Below are positions 46,229 to 55,132 of a DNA stretch of 64,000 nucleotides, piece after piece; position 1 is the stretch's first letter, and every line of letters starts with the position of its first letter. The stretch is taken from NCBI RefSeq assembly GCF_900099995.1, contig NZ_FNCZ01000005.1, positions 23,396 through 87,395 on the forward strand, in the 5' to 3' direction. Below the pieces are notes generated by a model. It saw only the letters and a list, made by a program, of their open reading frames with translations. It did no database searches and was not told the DNA's origin. Both the position numbers and the translations under genes were made by a program. Source of the stretch: Winogradskyella thalassocola. Lineage in GTDB: Bacteria > Bacteroidota > Bacteroidia > Flavobacteriales > Flavobacteriaceae.

Positions 46229-47071
46229 TTAGGACTTAACTTTTGATTTTTTATTTTCTTTTGCAGCTCTTCGCTTTTGTTTTCTAATAACTAAAGCCGA
46301 AATATAAATGCTTATTTGGTACAATAATAATATTGGAATAGCCACAATAACCTGACTCGCAATATCTGGTGGAGTAATAACCGCAGATAAAATTAGTACA
46401 ATAACTAAGGCATATTTTCTATATTTTCTTAAAAATTGAGGTGTTACCAATCCGATTTTAGTTAAGAAATAAATAAGTATAGGTAATTCAAAAACAAAAC
46501 CAGCGGCTAAAGATGATGATCTCACAATAGAATTATAAGAACTTAAATCAAAAGCGTTTGAAACTTCTTCTGCAAATGTATAGTTCGTTAAAAAGTTTAA
46601 TGATAAAGGAGTAATGACATAATATCCAAAAGCAACACCTAAAAAGAAAAGTAGTGAGGCGATGATTATAAATCCTCTAGAACTTTTGCGTTCGTTAGTT
46701 TGAAGCCCGGGACTAATAAAACTCCATAATTGATATAATACATAAGGAAAGGCAATAACTAAACCAGCATAAATAGAGGTCCAGATATGTGCAGAAAACT
46801 GACCACCAACAGATCTTACTTCAATAACAAATGGCAATTCATTGGCGCAAAAGGACATATCCATTCCAAAGAATTTAGACATCTCACATAGTGCAACATA
46901 TGTTGGAAAATCCATATGCTTAGGAGCCATTATAATTCCAACAACAAAATCTTTAAAAATAAAAGCTAAGATGGCCGCAACCATAATACTAATTACAGCT
47001 CTAACTAAATGCCATCGTAATTCTTCGAGATGGTCTAAAAAAGACATCTCATCTACATTCTTTTTCGCCAT
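46229..47071 (-). CDS. tatC: Sec-independent protein translocase TatC
   Basis: From the ATG at 47071 this is 280 residues; an upstream start would add 16 hydrophilic residues read from the kdsD 3' end. MSFLDHLEELRWHLVRAVIS is the TatC signature, and six membrane helices with LWSFISPGLQTNERK and FVFELPILIYFLTKIG follow. TatC is the core of the twin-arginine translocase. The start codon shares one base with the kdsD stop (TAATG), so the two are translationally coupled. No tatA gene is seen in the window. Confidence 0.93.
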   Translation of the reverse strand: MAKKNVDEMSFLDHLEELRWHLVRAVISIMVAAILAFIFKDFVVGIIMAPKHMDFPTYVALCEMSKFFGMDMSFCANELPFVIEVRSVGGQFSAHIWTSIYAGLVIAFPYVLYQLWSFISPGLQTNERKSSRGFIIIASLLFFLGVAFGYYVITPLSLNFLTNYTFAEEVSNAFDLSSYNSIVRSSSLAAGFVFELPILIYFLTKIGLVTPQFLRKYRKYALVIVLILSAVITPPDIASQVIVAIPILLLYQISIYISALVIRKQKRRAAKENKKSKVKS

Positions 47072-48036
47072 TATATAATGCCTTCTTTTATTAAATCGTG
47101 AAGATGAACCACACCACAATACTTACCATCGTGCTCTACCAATAATTGAGAAATACCAAATTCTTCCATAACTTCCTTAGCGTCAACTGCCATAGCATCC
47201 TCTAAAATACGTCTTGGATTATTACTCATTATATCTTTGGCTTTTAAAGCGGTAAGATCATCACTTTTGCTCAGCATTCGTCTTAAATCCCCATCTGTAA
47301 TAATTCCTACAATTTCATCATTTTCAACTACTGCTGTTACGCCTAGCATTTTTTCAGTGATTTCAACAATTACTTCTTTTAATGAGGCCTCAAGACCAAC
47401 TTGTGGTTTTTGATTTTGAGAGGATAAATCATTTACTCTTAAATATAAACGTTTACCTAGGGCTCCGCCTGGGTGGTATTTTGCAAAATCTTTACTCGAA
47501 AATCCTCGTAATTCTAATAAACAAACCGCTAAAGCATCTCCCATAACAAGTTGTGCAGTCGTACTTGTTGTTGGTGCTAAATTATTAGGACAAGCTTCTT
47601 GTGCGACATAAGCATTCAAAATAAAATCGGCTTGTTGCCCTAAAAAGGAGTCGATGTTGCCTGTAATGGCAATCATTTTATTATTTGCATTCTTAATAAG
47701 TGGGACTAAAACTTTTATTTCAGGAGTATTTCCGCTCTTAGAAATACAAATTACAACGTCGTCCTCAAGAATTAATCCAAGGTCTCCATGGATGGCATCT
47801 GCAGCGTGCATAAAAACCGCTGGCGTGCCAGTAGAATTTAAAGTAGCAACGATTTTGTTAGCTATAATAGCACTTTTGCCAATTCCTGTTATAATAACAC
47901 GACCCTTAGAATGGTAGATTAATTCTACCGCATCGGCAAAATCATCTGTCAGTAATTCGGACAAATGCGCTATCGCTTTGCTTTCTATTTTGATGGTGGT
48001 TGTTGCAGTTTTTAAAATGGATTGCTTAGTGTTCAA
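47071..48036 (-). CDS. kdsD: Arabinose-5-phosphate isomerase (KpsF/GutQ family)
   Basis: This 321-residue protein has an N-terminal SIS domain (VIITGIGKSAIIANKIVATL, about 47-66; HAADAIHGDLGLI, about 77-89; ISKSGNTPEIK) and two C-terminal CBS domains (about 200-320). This is the standard layout of KdsD, which converts ribulose 5-phosphate to arabinose 5-phosphate for Kdo. The family-conserved His in HGDLG and HPGGALGK are intact. It is the first gene of the operon leading to lptB. Confidence 0.92.
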   Translation of the reverse strand: MNTKQSILKTATTTIKIESKAIAHLSELLTDDFADAVELIYHSKGRVIITGIGKSAIIANKIVATLNSTGTPAVFMHAADAIHGDLGLILEDDVVICISKSGNTPEIKVLVPLIKNANNKMIAITGNIDSFLGQQADFILNAYVAQEACPNNLAPTTSTTAQLVMGDALAVCLLELRGFSSKDFAKYHPGGALGKRLYLRVNDLSSQNQKPQVGLEASLKEVIVEITEKMLGVTAVVENDEIVGIITDGDLRRMLSKSDDLTALKAKDIMSNNPRRILEDAMAVDAKEVMEEFGISQLLVEHDGKYCGVVHLHDLIKEGII

Positions 48037-48094
48037 AACTTATTTTTTATTGAGTTTTCTAGGTTTAAAGAATTTGTTATCTTTAAACTTGTTG

Positions 48095-48102
48095 CAAATG
48101 TA
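48095..48102 (-). promoter_or_regulatory. Possible -7 box for kdsD operon
   Basis: On the minus strand TACATTTG fits the flavobacterial TAnnTTTG consensus, about 60 bp upstream of the kdsD start. No convincing TTG -33 element is spaced correctly, so confidence is limited. Confidence 0.35.
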
Positions 48103-48124
48103 TATAAAATACCAATAGGGATTA

Positions 48125-50326
48125 ATGAGTATTGCAGAAATTGACTTACACTCCGCATTAAAAAAGTACTTTGGATTTTCAGAATTCAAAGGCCTTCAAG
48201 AAGAAGTAATAAAGAACGTCGTAGCTGGTAATAACACTTTTGTTATTATGCCAACTGGTGGTGGAAAATCTTTATGTTATCAACTACCAGCATTAATAGC
48301 TGAAGGTACTGCCATTGTAGTATCTCCGCTTATTGCGTTGATGAAGAACCAAGTAGATGCCATAAGGGCCGTGTCTGAGCACGAAGGTGTGGCACACGTC
48401 TTAAACTCTTCTTTGAATAAAACGGAAGTTAAACGCGTTAAGGATGACATTACAAATGGCATTACCAAGTTGCTATATGTAGCTCCAGAATCGTTGACAA
48501 AAGAAGAATATGTTGACTTTTTAAGGACCGTTAAAATTTCGTTTATGGCTGTCGATGAAGCCCATTGTATTAGTGAATGGGGACACGATTTTAGACCAGA
48601 ATATAGAAATCTGAAGACGATTATTAAGCGTATTGGCGATGATATTCCAATTGTTGGACTTACAGCAACAGCAACTCCTAAGGTTCAAGAAGATATTTTG
48701 AAGAGTTTAGGGATGCCAAATGCCGTTACATTTAAAGCGTCTTTTAATAGACCTAATTTATATTACGAAGTACGACCAAAAACTAAAAATGTAGATGCAG
48801 ATATCATTCGTTTTGTAAAACAAAACGAAGGAAAATCTGGTATTATATATTGTTTAAGTAGAAAACGTGTTGAAGGTTTAGCGCAAGTTCTGCAAGTCAA
48901 TGGTATAAAAGCGGTGCCATATCATGCCGGTTTAGATGCTAAAACACGAGTAAAACATCAAGATATGTTCTTAATGGAAGATACTGATGTTGTTGTGGCG
49001 ACTATTGCCTTTGGAATGGGGATTGATAAACCCGATGTTCGTTTTGTAATTCATCATGATATTCCTAAAAGTATAGAAAGTTATTATCAAGAAACGGGTC
49101 GAGCTGGTCGTGATGGAGGAGAAGGTCATTGTTTAGCCTATTATGCTTATAAAGATATTGAGAAACTTGAAAAGTTTATGGCAGGTAAACCTGTTGCCGA
49201 ACAAGAAATTGGCCATGCTTTACTGCAAGAAGTGGTTGCCTTTTCTGAAACATCAGTATCTCGACGTAAATTTATTCTTCATTATTTCGGAGAAGAATTT
49301 GATAATGAAACTGGTGATGGTGGAGATATGGACGATAATGTTCGTCATCCTAAAAAGCAGGTTGAAGCTCAAGATGATGTTAAAATTCTTTTAGAGACTG
49401 TTGCTAAAACGAATGAAAAATATAAAGCTAAAGATTTAGTACAAGTACTTGTCGGAAATTCGAATGCACTTATTTCTTCCCATAAAACAGATTTACAAGC
49501 ACACTTTGGAGTCGGAAAAGCTAAAGATCCTAGATATTGGATGGCTTTAATCCGTCAGGTTTTAGTGGCACGTTTTTTAAAGAAGGATATTGAAACCTAT
49601 GGTGTTTTAAGATTAAGCGAAGAAGGAAAAGATTTTATAAAAAATCCAACATCCTTTATGATGGCTGAGGATCACGTGTTTGATGAAGAATCAAATGATG
49701 GTATCGTTACCAATTCTAAAGCAGGAGGTGCTGTTGCAGACGAAAAGTTAATGAGCATGCTTAAAGACTTACGTAAGCGTAATGCTAAAAAGTTAGGAGT
49801 TCCGCCATTTGTGATTTTTCAAGATCCGTCATTAGAAGATATGTCTTTAAAGTATCCTATTAATATAGAGGAATTATCTAATGTACATGGAGTAGGTGAG
49901 AGTAAAGCAAAAAAGTATGGTAATGATTTTGTTGGTTTAATTGCCGATTACGTGGAAGACAATGATATTTTACGACCAGAAGATATGGTGGTGAAGTCTA
50001 CAGGTACTAATTCAGCCATAAAATTATACATTATTCAAAATGTTGATCGAAAATTACCATTAACAGATATTGCGTCTTCAAAAGGAATGGAAATGCCTAC
50101 GTTTATTAAGGAAATGGAATCTATTGTGTTTTCTGGAACGAAGTTGAATATTAATTACTGGATCGATGAACTTTTAGATGAAGATCAACAGGAAGAAATC
50201 CATGAGTATTTTATGGAATCTGAAAGCGATAAAATAGATGATGCTATTGAAGAATTTGATGGTGATTACGACGATGAAGAATTACGTTTATATCGTATAA
50301 AGTTTATGAGTGAAGTGGCTAATTAA
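48125..50326 (+). CDS. recQ: ATP-dependent DNA helicase RecQ
   Basis: This 733-residue helicase has Walker [15 protein letters not shown] (42-55), [18 protein letters not shown] (motif II and aromatic-rich loop), GLTATATPK, the second RecA domain with [19 protein letters not shown] and [10 protein letters not shown], then a winged-helix region. An HRDC domain follows around 530-610 and a Bacteroidota-type extension to 733. The zinc-binding cysteines of E. coli-type RecQ are absent: the stretch reads [18 protein letters not shown] then [10 protein letters not shown] where CRR and CGNCDNC-like motifs are expected. A period-7 array starts on its stop codon. Confidence 0.93.
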   Translation: MSIAEIDLHSALKKYFGFSEFKGLQEEVIKNVVAGNNTFVIMPTGGGKSLCYQLPALIAEGTAIVVSPLIALMKNQVDAIRAVSEHEGVAHVLNSSLNKTEVKRVKDDITNGITKLLYVAPESLTKEEYVDFLRTVKISFMAVDEAHCISEWGHDFRPEYRNLKTIIKRIGDDIPIVGLTATATPKVQEDILKSLGMPNAVTFKASFNRPNLYYEVRPKTKNVDADIIRFVKQNEGKSGIIYCLSRKRVEGLAQVLQVNGIKAVPYHAGLDAKTRVKHQDMFLMEDTDVVVATIAFGMGIDKPDVRFVIHHDIPKSIESYYQETGRAGRDGGEGHCLAYYAYKDIEKLEKFMAGKPVAEQEIGHALLQEVVAFSETSVSRRKFILHYFGEEFDNETGDGGDMDDNVRHPKKQVEAQDDVKILLETVAKTNEKYKAKDLVQVLVGNSNALISSHKTDLQAHFGVGKAKDPRYWMALIRQVLVARFLKKDIETYGVLRLSEEGKDFIKNPTSFMMAEDHVFDEESNDGIVTNSKAGGAVADEKLMSMLKDLRKRNAKKLGVPPFVIFQDPSLEDMSLKYPINIEELSNVHGVGESKAKKYGNDFVGLIADYVEDNDILRPEDMVVKSTGTNSAIKLYIIQNVDRKLPLTDIASSKGMEMPTFIKEMESIVFSGTKLNINYWIDELLDEDQQEEIHEYFMESESDKIDDAIEEFDGDYDDEELRLYRIKFMSEVAN

Positions 50327-50363
50327 GTGTTCAGTTTTAAGTGGGCAGTGTTCAGTGTTCAGT
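50326..50363 (+). repeat. Period-7 AGT array on the recQ stop codon
   Basis: AGT occurs at 50326, 50333, 50340, 50347, 50354 and 50361, six times at exact seven-base spacing. The first A is the last base of the TAA stop. Units read AGTGTTC, AGTTTTA, AGTGGGC, AGTGTTC, AGTGTTC, AGTAGTC: the AGT is constant and the next four bases vary. Confidence 0.85.
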
Positions 50364-50439
50364 AGTCAATGAATAGAAGTTTGTATTTCATATAAAGATT
50401 GAATTTCTGAATTAGGCTTTCTGGTAGAGAACCGAATTT

Positions 50440-50820
50440 TTGGTTAACTTTTTTAATCTTAACAACAGTATAGTGAACCCATTTTTAATTGTTCTTTTAA
50501 TTATATTGTTTCCTTTTTTTGTCTGGATAACAGGATTTTTAAATGCTTGTTTTTTTATTCCATTTTTTAAAGAAGGAGAAGCAAACGATTTTTTAGAAGC
50601 TCATGGTTATAAGTTTATTAAGTGTGAGGAAATAAAAAATGATGAACGTCACAGATTAGAGGAAAACCTTATAAATAGACTGTATTCATTTAAAACGTAC
50701 TACCAAATTACCGCAAAGTCTATTTCAGATGGTTCAGATAAATCATTTAGATTGATACTATTAAAAACGTATTTACCATTCAATATTAAGAGAGAGCTGT
50801 ATTATTTTGAACAATCATAA
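50440..50820 (+). CDS. Small membrane protein of unknown function
   Basis: This frame from TTG at 50440 gives 126 residues; a GTG further in is an alternative. One strong membrane helix (IVNPFLIVLLIILFPFFVWI then TGFLNACFFIPFF) precedes a charged cytoplasmic tail with LEAHGYKFIKCEEI. I do not recognise the family. The composition is protein-like and it follows recQ on the same strand after a 113-bp gap containing a period-7 array. The start is uncertain and the gene is only moderately supported. Confidence 0.5.
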   Translation: MVNFFNLNNSIVNPFLIVLLIILFPFFVWITGFLNACFFIPFFKEGEANDFLEAHGYKFIKCEEIKNDERHRLEENLINRLYSFKTYYQITAKSISDGSDKSFRLILLKTYLPFNIKRELYYFEQS

Positions 50821-50843
50821 ATTTTAAGATTCAGTTTCTAATT

Positions 50844-51302
50844 TTATTCCTCTTCATCAGATGCATCAATCACAACATATTTACTAAACAGAATATCGTG
50901 CTTCTTAACTTTTATTTGAATACTCCTAAGTGTTGCATTTTCTAAATTTTTCACGTCACTTTCTTCAATCTGAAAATCAATTTTCGTTACATTTCTACCT
51001 TTAGTATCTGAGTTCTCTGATTCAAATTCTGGCATATCAGCATCTAATTTCAATTTAAAATTATCACCAACAAAATATAATTGCGCTCCAGTTTTAGATT
51101 TTACATTGAGCGCACCAACAATAACAGTTTGAAAAAAGAAATAGCCTCCCAATTCATTTAAGCCGGCGAACAGAACATTCTTTTCAGAGACACCAAAAGG
51201 TCTGTTTTCAACATCATTAATGATAGCTTCAATAGTGTCACCAGACTGAGATGTTGTTTCAGAATTTTTAGAACCAAAGAGTTTAGATAACGAAAATGCC
51301 AT
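50844..51302 (-). CDS. Conserved-looking cytoplasmic protein of unknown function
   Basis: The ATG at 51302 gives 152 residues; a TTG at 51320 would add six. It begins AFSLSKLFGSK and has an acidic C-terminus (IDASDEEE). Predicted beta strands (FFFQTVIVGALNVKSKTGAQ, LYFVGDNFKLKLDADM) suggest a small beta-rich domain. I recognise no motif. It is convergent with the membrane-protein gene and divergent from the prolyl isomerase gene. Confidence 0.62.
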   Translation of the reverse strand: MAFSLSKLFGSKNSETTSQSGDTIEAIINDVENRPFGVSEKNVLFAGLNELGGYFFFQTVIVGALNVKSKTGAQLYFVGDNFKLKLDADMPEFESENSDTKGRNVTKIDFQIEESDVKNLENATLRSIQIKVKKHDILFSKYVVIDASDEEE

Positions 51303-51332
51303 GTGATTTGTTTTTTTCAAAACTAAAAAAAA

Positions 51333-51397
51333 GAATCAGAACCCGAAATCGAATTTGAAGTTGTTTTTATTTCGACTTCAATTTCAGATTCGATTTC
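51333..51397. repeat. Inverted hexamer arrays between two divergent genes
   Basis: Five GAANNN units (GAATCA, GAACCC, GAAATC, GAATTT, GAAGTT; 51333-51362) face five NNNTTC units (51368-51397) across a short T-rich loop. Together they can form an imperfect long hairpin. The unit type matches the hexamers in modules B and C. Confidence 0.65.
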
Positions 51398-51410
51398 AAG
51401 TTAACTTTCT

Positions 51411-51418
51411 TATCTTTG
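51411..51418 (+). promoter_or_regulatory. -7 promoter box for the prolyl isomerase gene
   Basis: TATCTTTG matches the Bacteroidota TAnnTTTG box 24 bp before the start codon. The hexamer hairpin lies immediately upstream, where the -33 element would be expected. Confidence 0.5.
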
Positions 51419-51442
51419 CATTCTTAAACAAATTAAAATACA

Positions 51443-52375
51443 ATGCAAGACGGTATATACGCAAAATTCAACACTTCAAAAGGTGCAATTTTAGTGAATT
51501 TAGAGTTCGAGAAAACTCCAGGTACAGTAGGTAATTTTGTTGCTTTAGCAGAAGGAAATTTAGAAAATTCAGCGAAGCCACAAGGAACCCCTTACTACGA
51601 TGGATTAAAATTCCATAGAGTAATTCCAGATTTTATGATACAAGGTGGTTGTCCACAAGGTACAGGAACTGGAGATCCAGGTTATAAATTTGATGATGAG
51701 TTTCATCCAGATTTAAGACATAACGGTCCTGGTGTTTTAGCTATGGCAAATTCTGGTCCTGGTACTAACGGAAGTCAGTTTTACATTACACATATTGCAA
51801 CGGATTGGTTAGATAATAAGCATACTGTATTTGGAAACGTAGTGGAAGGACAAGATATTGTTGATGCTATTGCACAAGGCGATAAAATTGAAACTATTGA
51901 GATTATAAGACAAGGTGATGCTGCTGAAAAGTTTAATGCTATTGAGGCGTTTAGAACATTTGAAGGGTCTCGTGAAAAGCGTATCGCTGAAGAGCGTGAA
52001 GCTGCAAGAGCAGAATTAGATAAATTAGCTGTAGGCTTTGATGAAACTAAATCGGGTTTACGTTACCAAATCATCCAAAAAGGTGATGGTAAAAAAGCAG
52101 AAAAAGGAAATACAGTTTCTGTACACTATAAAGGTCAATTAGCAGACGGAACGGTTTTCGATTCGTCTTACAAAAGAAATTCTCCACTAGATTTTCAAGT
52201 TGGAGTAGGTCAGGTGATTGCAGGATGGGATGAAGGTATTTGTCTTTTAAATGTAGGAGATAAAGCACGTTTGGTAATTCCTAGTGATTTAGGTTATGGT
52301 GCTGCTGGTGCCGGAGGAGTAATTCCACCTAACGCAACATTGATATTTGATGTAGAATTAATGGGTGTAAAATAA
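51443..52375 (+). CDS. Dual-family prolyl isomerase: cyclophilin-FKBP fusion
   Basis: This 310-residue protein joins two unrelated peptidyl-prolyl isomerase domains. Residues 1-160 are a cyclophilin: LKFHRVIPDFMIQGGCPQGT (55-74, catalytic Arg59), NGSQFYIT (109-116) and DWLDNKHTVFG (121-131). A charged helix (about 170-195) links to an FKBP at 205-310: VSVHYKGQLADGTVFDSSY (225-243), VIAGWDEG (258-265, Trp262), LGYGAAGAGGVIPPNATLIF (283-302). All key FKBP active-site residues appear intact. It has no signal peptide, so it is cytoplasmic. Cyclophilin-FKBP fusions of this order (CFBP) are known from a few Bacteroidota. Confidence 0.93.
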   Translation: MQDGIYAKFNTSKGAILVNLEFEKTPGTVGNFVALAEGNLENSAKPQGTPYYDGLKFHRVIPDFMIQGGCPQGTGTGDPGYKFDDEFHPDLRHNGPGVLAMANSGPGTNGSQFYITHIATDWLDNKHTVFGNVVEGQDIVDAIAQGDKIETIEIIRQGDAAEKFNAIEAFRTFEGSREKRIAEEREAARAELDKLAVGFDETKSGLRYQIIQKGDGKKAEKGNTVSVHYKGQLADGTVFDSSYKRNSPLDFQVGVGQVIAGWDEGICLLNVGDKARLVIPSDLGYGAAGAGGVIPPNATLIFDVELMGVK

Positions 52376-52419
52376 TTACATTGTATTAGATACACACGTA
52401 ACAAAATAGAAAAAGAATC

Positions 52420-52446
52420 GTCTCACTTATAGTGAGACTTTTTTTT
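52420..52446 (+). terminator. Rho-independent terminator after the prolyl isomerase gene
   Basis: Perfect 7-bp stem GTCTCAC/GTGAGAC around a TTATA loop, followed by eight T. It lies 45 bp past the stop codon. A decayed copy is found at 53362. Confidence 0.88.
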
Positions 52447-52486
52447 GCTCTTATTTGTAATTAATTAAGTAATTAAACCAACCAAT

Positions 52487-53185
52487 ATGAAATCTAAAAT
52501 TTTAATAGTATTAATCACAATGATTGGATGGAGTTGTTCTAATTCAGTTAACTATTCCGAAACATTTAAAAATGAAACAGCTGGTAATTACCTATATAAT
52601 CAAGATGATGTCATTGAGGTCTATTATGAAAATAATAAGCTCTTTTTAAATTGGAGAGGTGGAAAAATCGAACCTGTAGCTTTAGAAGAAAACGAGTTTT
52701 TTGTTGCTGATATGTATAAGAAATTTAGATTTGTTCAGCACCCAAAAACGCAACAATGGTATTTATCGGTTATACCAGAAGAAGACACCGCTGAGGTAAC
52801 ATACGATTATTTAAAAGCGCCAAAGGGGTATAAAACACCAAGTGCACACTTAGCAGATGGTAATTACGATAAAGCACTTGCTGGATACTTGGAAATTAAA
52901 AAACAAGATTCTACGAGTATATTTATAAAGGAATGGGATTTTAATCGGGTGGGATATAAGCACCTTCGAGATAAAGAGTACGAAAAAGCTATTGGGGTAT
53001 TTAAAGTAAATGCAGCGCTACATCCAAATAGTGCCAATGTCTATGATAGCTTGGCAGAAGCTTATTTGTTCATTGGCGATAGTTTACAAGCGTATCAGAA
53101 TTATAAAGTGGCTTTAAGTTTTAATAATGAGATTAGACAAGCTAAAGCATTTGTGAGTGCTAATGCTTCTAAATATGAAAACTAA
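52487..53185 (+). CDS. Lipoprotein with C-terminal TPR repeats
   Basis: This 232-residue protein has a lipoprotein signal (MKSKILIVLITMIGWSC, lipidated Cys17). It has a beta-rich middle (residues about 25-110, DDVIEVYYENNKLFLNW) and about two tetratricopeptide repeats at the C-terminus (about 165-225, KEYEKAIGVFKVNAALHPNS and AEAYLFIGDSLQAYQNYKVA). It is probably periplasmic and membrane-anchored. A truncated copy of its 5' end lies about 930 bp downstream. Confidence 0.8.
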   Translation: MKSKILIVLITMIGWSCSNSVNYSETFKNETAGNYLYNQDDVIEVYYENNKLFLNWRGGKIEPVALEENEFFVADMYKKFRFVQHPKTQQWYLSVIPEEDTAEVTYDYLKAPKGYKTPSAHLADGNYDKALAGYLEIKKQDSTSIFIKEWDFNRVGYKHLRDKEYEKAIGVFKVNAALHPNSANVYDSLAEAYLFIGDSLQAYQNYKVALSFNNEIRQAKAFVSANASKYEN

Positions 53186-53361
53186 AGTGATCTGCTTTTA
53201 AAAATTCATAGTGCTTATACGGTAAAACTTTAGGGTTACTATAATTCCGAATAATAACATAAAGACATTTCTAATTTTGTAATCCAATTCAAGGTTTTTT
53301 TTCGGATGGCAACGTTATTGTTTGTGTTTAGTAAATTAAACCCAAGTGATGAAACAGAAAA

Positions 53362-53388
53362 AGTCTTACTTATAGTGAGGCTTTTTTT
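53362..53388 (+). terminator. Decayed copy of the terminator hairpin
   Basis: AGTCTTAC/GTGAGGCT around TTATA followed by seven T. It is the same hairpin as at 52420 with two G-T pairs. It may still terminate transcription of the lipoprotein gene, about 180 bp after its stop. Confidence 0.5.
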
Positions 53389-53420
53389 GCTCTTATTAAA
53401 ATTTAATTAAATCGACCAAT

Positions 53421-53453
53421 ATGAAATCTAAAATTTTAATAGCATTAATTTAA
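53421..53453 (+). pseudogene. Truncated duplicate of the lipoprotein gene start
   Basis: ATG then codons for KSKILIALI followed by TAA. The first nine codons match the lipoprotein gene at 52487 with Val-to-Ala at codon 8; similarity ends at the stop. The preceding terminator and CCAATATG leader are also copied, so this is a remnant of a segment duplication and not a gene. Confidence 0.78.
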
Positions 53454-53601
53454 TTGAACATCTGCACCAGATAAAAGATTGTAATTGGTTATCTTTAGGT
53501 GTTTTATAAGAATCACATATATCTTTTGCCATAAATCTTCTTTTTTAATAGTAAATTCTTACATAATTATTTAATTTTAGAGAAATCAAAACATATAATT
53601 T

Positions 53602-55077
53602 ATGAAACAACTATTACTCAATTTTTTTGCAACAATCGGTATGATTGGTATGGTAACGGCTCAAGGCTACACAACACCAGATACAAATAGTACCTTTACA
53701 TTAGATGACCTCGTATCGGCGAGTCCGTCGACCATTTCGGTGAGCGGAACAACCTATACCTTAGTAGAAGATCTTACAATCTCTGCAAGTGACACTTTTA
53801 ATATCAGTGAGGATGTCACTTTAGAGATTGGCGAAGATATACGAATAACCATTTACGGAATTTTTAATGTAGATGCTGATAATGCTGTTTTTACTGCTAT
53901 CGATACAACATTTCCTTATGATGGTTTTCGTTTTGAAGAATTTTCAGATATTACTATTCAAAATGCTACGATACAATATGGAGGTGGTTTACGTGTGCTT
54001 ACAGAAACATTTACTATTGATAATTGCTTAATAACTAATAATGTTTCTGGAGTTTCTACAAGTGGTGCTATTGGGATTTCAAGAGGTAAACCTCAAATTA
54101 CTAATAATACGATTACTTTTAATCAAACCACTGCAATTGGATCTGGAGCCACAAACCTAGTTTCTCCTTATATATTTAATAATTATATTGAAGGGAATAA
54201 CCAAGCCAATTCTAATCGTCCTCAGATTAATTTAGGGCCGACATTGGAAAGTGATCCAACTGAAATCATCCAGAATACTATTAAAGGTGATCGTAGTTTA
54301 ACACAAGTAGGAGGGATTTCTGTTTCTGACTTATTAAGTGCAGGAGGTGTGAATGCTATAATTGATGACAATGTTATAATTGACAACCGTTATGGTATGG
54401 TAATACAAAGTAACAATGTTTCTGCATTTATTAGAAATAATGTCATTGAAGACAATAATACCCAAGGAAATCCTAATCTTGGTGGAAGTGGTATTTCATT
54501 GCTTGCTTCTGTAGAGGGCAATGTTATTGTGGCTAGTGGTAATGAAATTCGCAGGAACTTATGGGGAATTACACTTCAAGGCGAGTCTATGATTAACTTA
54601 GGTGACGATGTTGATAATATTGGTCAGAATGTGTTTTCTGGAAATGGTAATGGCGGAACGATATATGCCGTTTATAATAACACAGATAACCCTTTGACTG
54701 CAATGCATAACTGTTGGGATGAAGAAAACACTCCAAATACATTAGCTGATGCTGAAGCTGTAATTGTACACCAAAATGATATTGCAACTTTAGGGTTGGT
54801 AACGTTCGATCCGGTGAATTGTGGTTTTTTAAGTGTAGATGAACTTGCTTATAATGAGATGGCTATTTATCCTAATCCTACTTCTGGTCAATTTAGTTTA
54901 ACAAATAATACGTTATTTAACCAAATGAACGTTTATAGTATTGATGGAAAACTTATCATGCAAAAAACGCTTCAATCAGGTTCTAATGACTTATATCTAG
55001 ATTTAAATACAGGTTTATATCTATTAGAATTTAACGGATTAAATGCAAAATCAACTAAAAAGTTAGTGATTAAATAA
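53602..55077 (+). CDS. Secreted beta-helix protein with type IX secretion sorting domain
   Basis: This 491-residue protein has a signal peptide (QLLLNFFATIGMIGMVTAQ) and a central right-handed parallel beta-helix built from Asn-rich turns (ITNNTITFNQT, IFNNYIEGNNQ, IDDNVIIDNRYG, IRNNVIEDNNT; about 60-370). The C-terminal type A T9SS sorting domain starts at MAIYPNPTSGQFSL (about 423) and ends LNAKSTKKLVIK. It should be exported to the cell surface by the type IX system. Beta-helix folds of this type often bind or cut polysaccharides, but no catalytic site is evident. Confidence 0.88.
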   Translation: MKQLLLNFFATIGMIGMVTAQGYTTPDTNSTFTLDDLVSASPSTISVSGTTYTLVEDLTISASDTFNISEDVTLEIGEDIRITIYGIFNVDADNAVFTAIDTTFPYDGFRFEEFSDITIQNATIQYGGGLRVLTETFTIDNCLITNNVSGVSTSGAIGISRGKPQITNNTITFNQTTAIGSGATNLVSPYIFNNYIEGNNQANSNRPQINLGPTLESDPTEIIQNTIKGDRSLTQVGGISVSDLLSAGGVNAIIDDNVIIDNRYGMVIQSNNVSAFIRNNVIEDNNTQGNPNLGGSGISLLASVEGNVIVASGNEIRRNLWGITLQGESMINLGDDVDNIGQNVFSGNGNGGTIYAVYNNTDNPLTAMHNCWDEENTPNTLADAEAVIVHQNDIATLGLVTFDPVNCGFLSVDELAYNEMAIYPNPTSGQFSLTNNTLFNQMNVYSIDGKLIMQKTLQSGSNDLYLDLNTGLYLLEFNGLNAKSTKKLVIK

Positions 55078-55100
55078 TTTAAGACCTATAAAATTTTAAA

Positions 55101-55132
55101 AAAGCTCTACCGTAGTTGGTAGAGCTTTTTTT
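55101..55132. terminator. Bidirectional rho-independent terminator
   Basis: Perfect 8-bp stem GCTCTACC/GGTAGAGC with loop GTAGTT, preceded by six A and followed by seven T. It suits both convergent genes, the beta-helix protein on the left and the metallo-hydrolase on the right. Confidence 0.9.

Larger units (their letters stand above)
53186..53601. other. 416-bp gap with a duplicated gene fragment
   Basis: This stretch holds a decayed copy (53353-53449) of the 52402-52514 segment, that is, the terminator plus the first codons of the lipoprotein gene. I see no other gene. The 150 bp before the next start codon are AT-rich with no clear promoter box. Confidence 0.7.
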
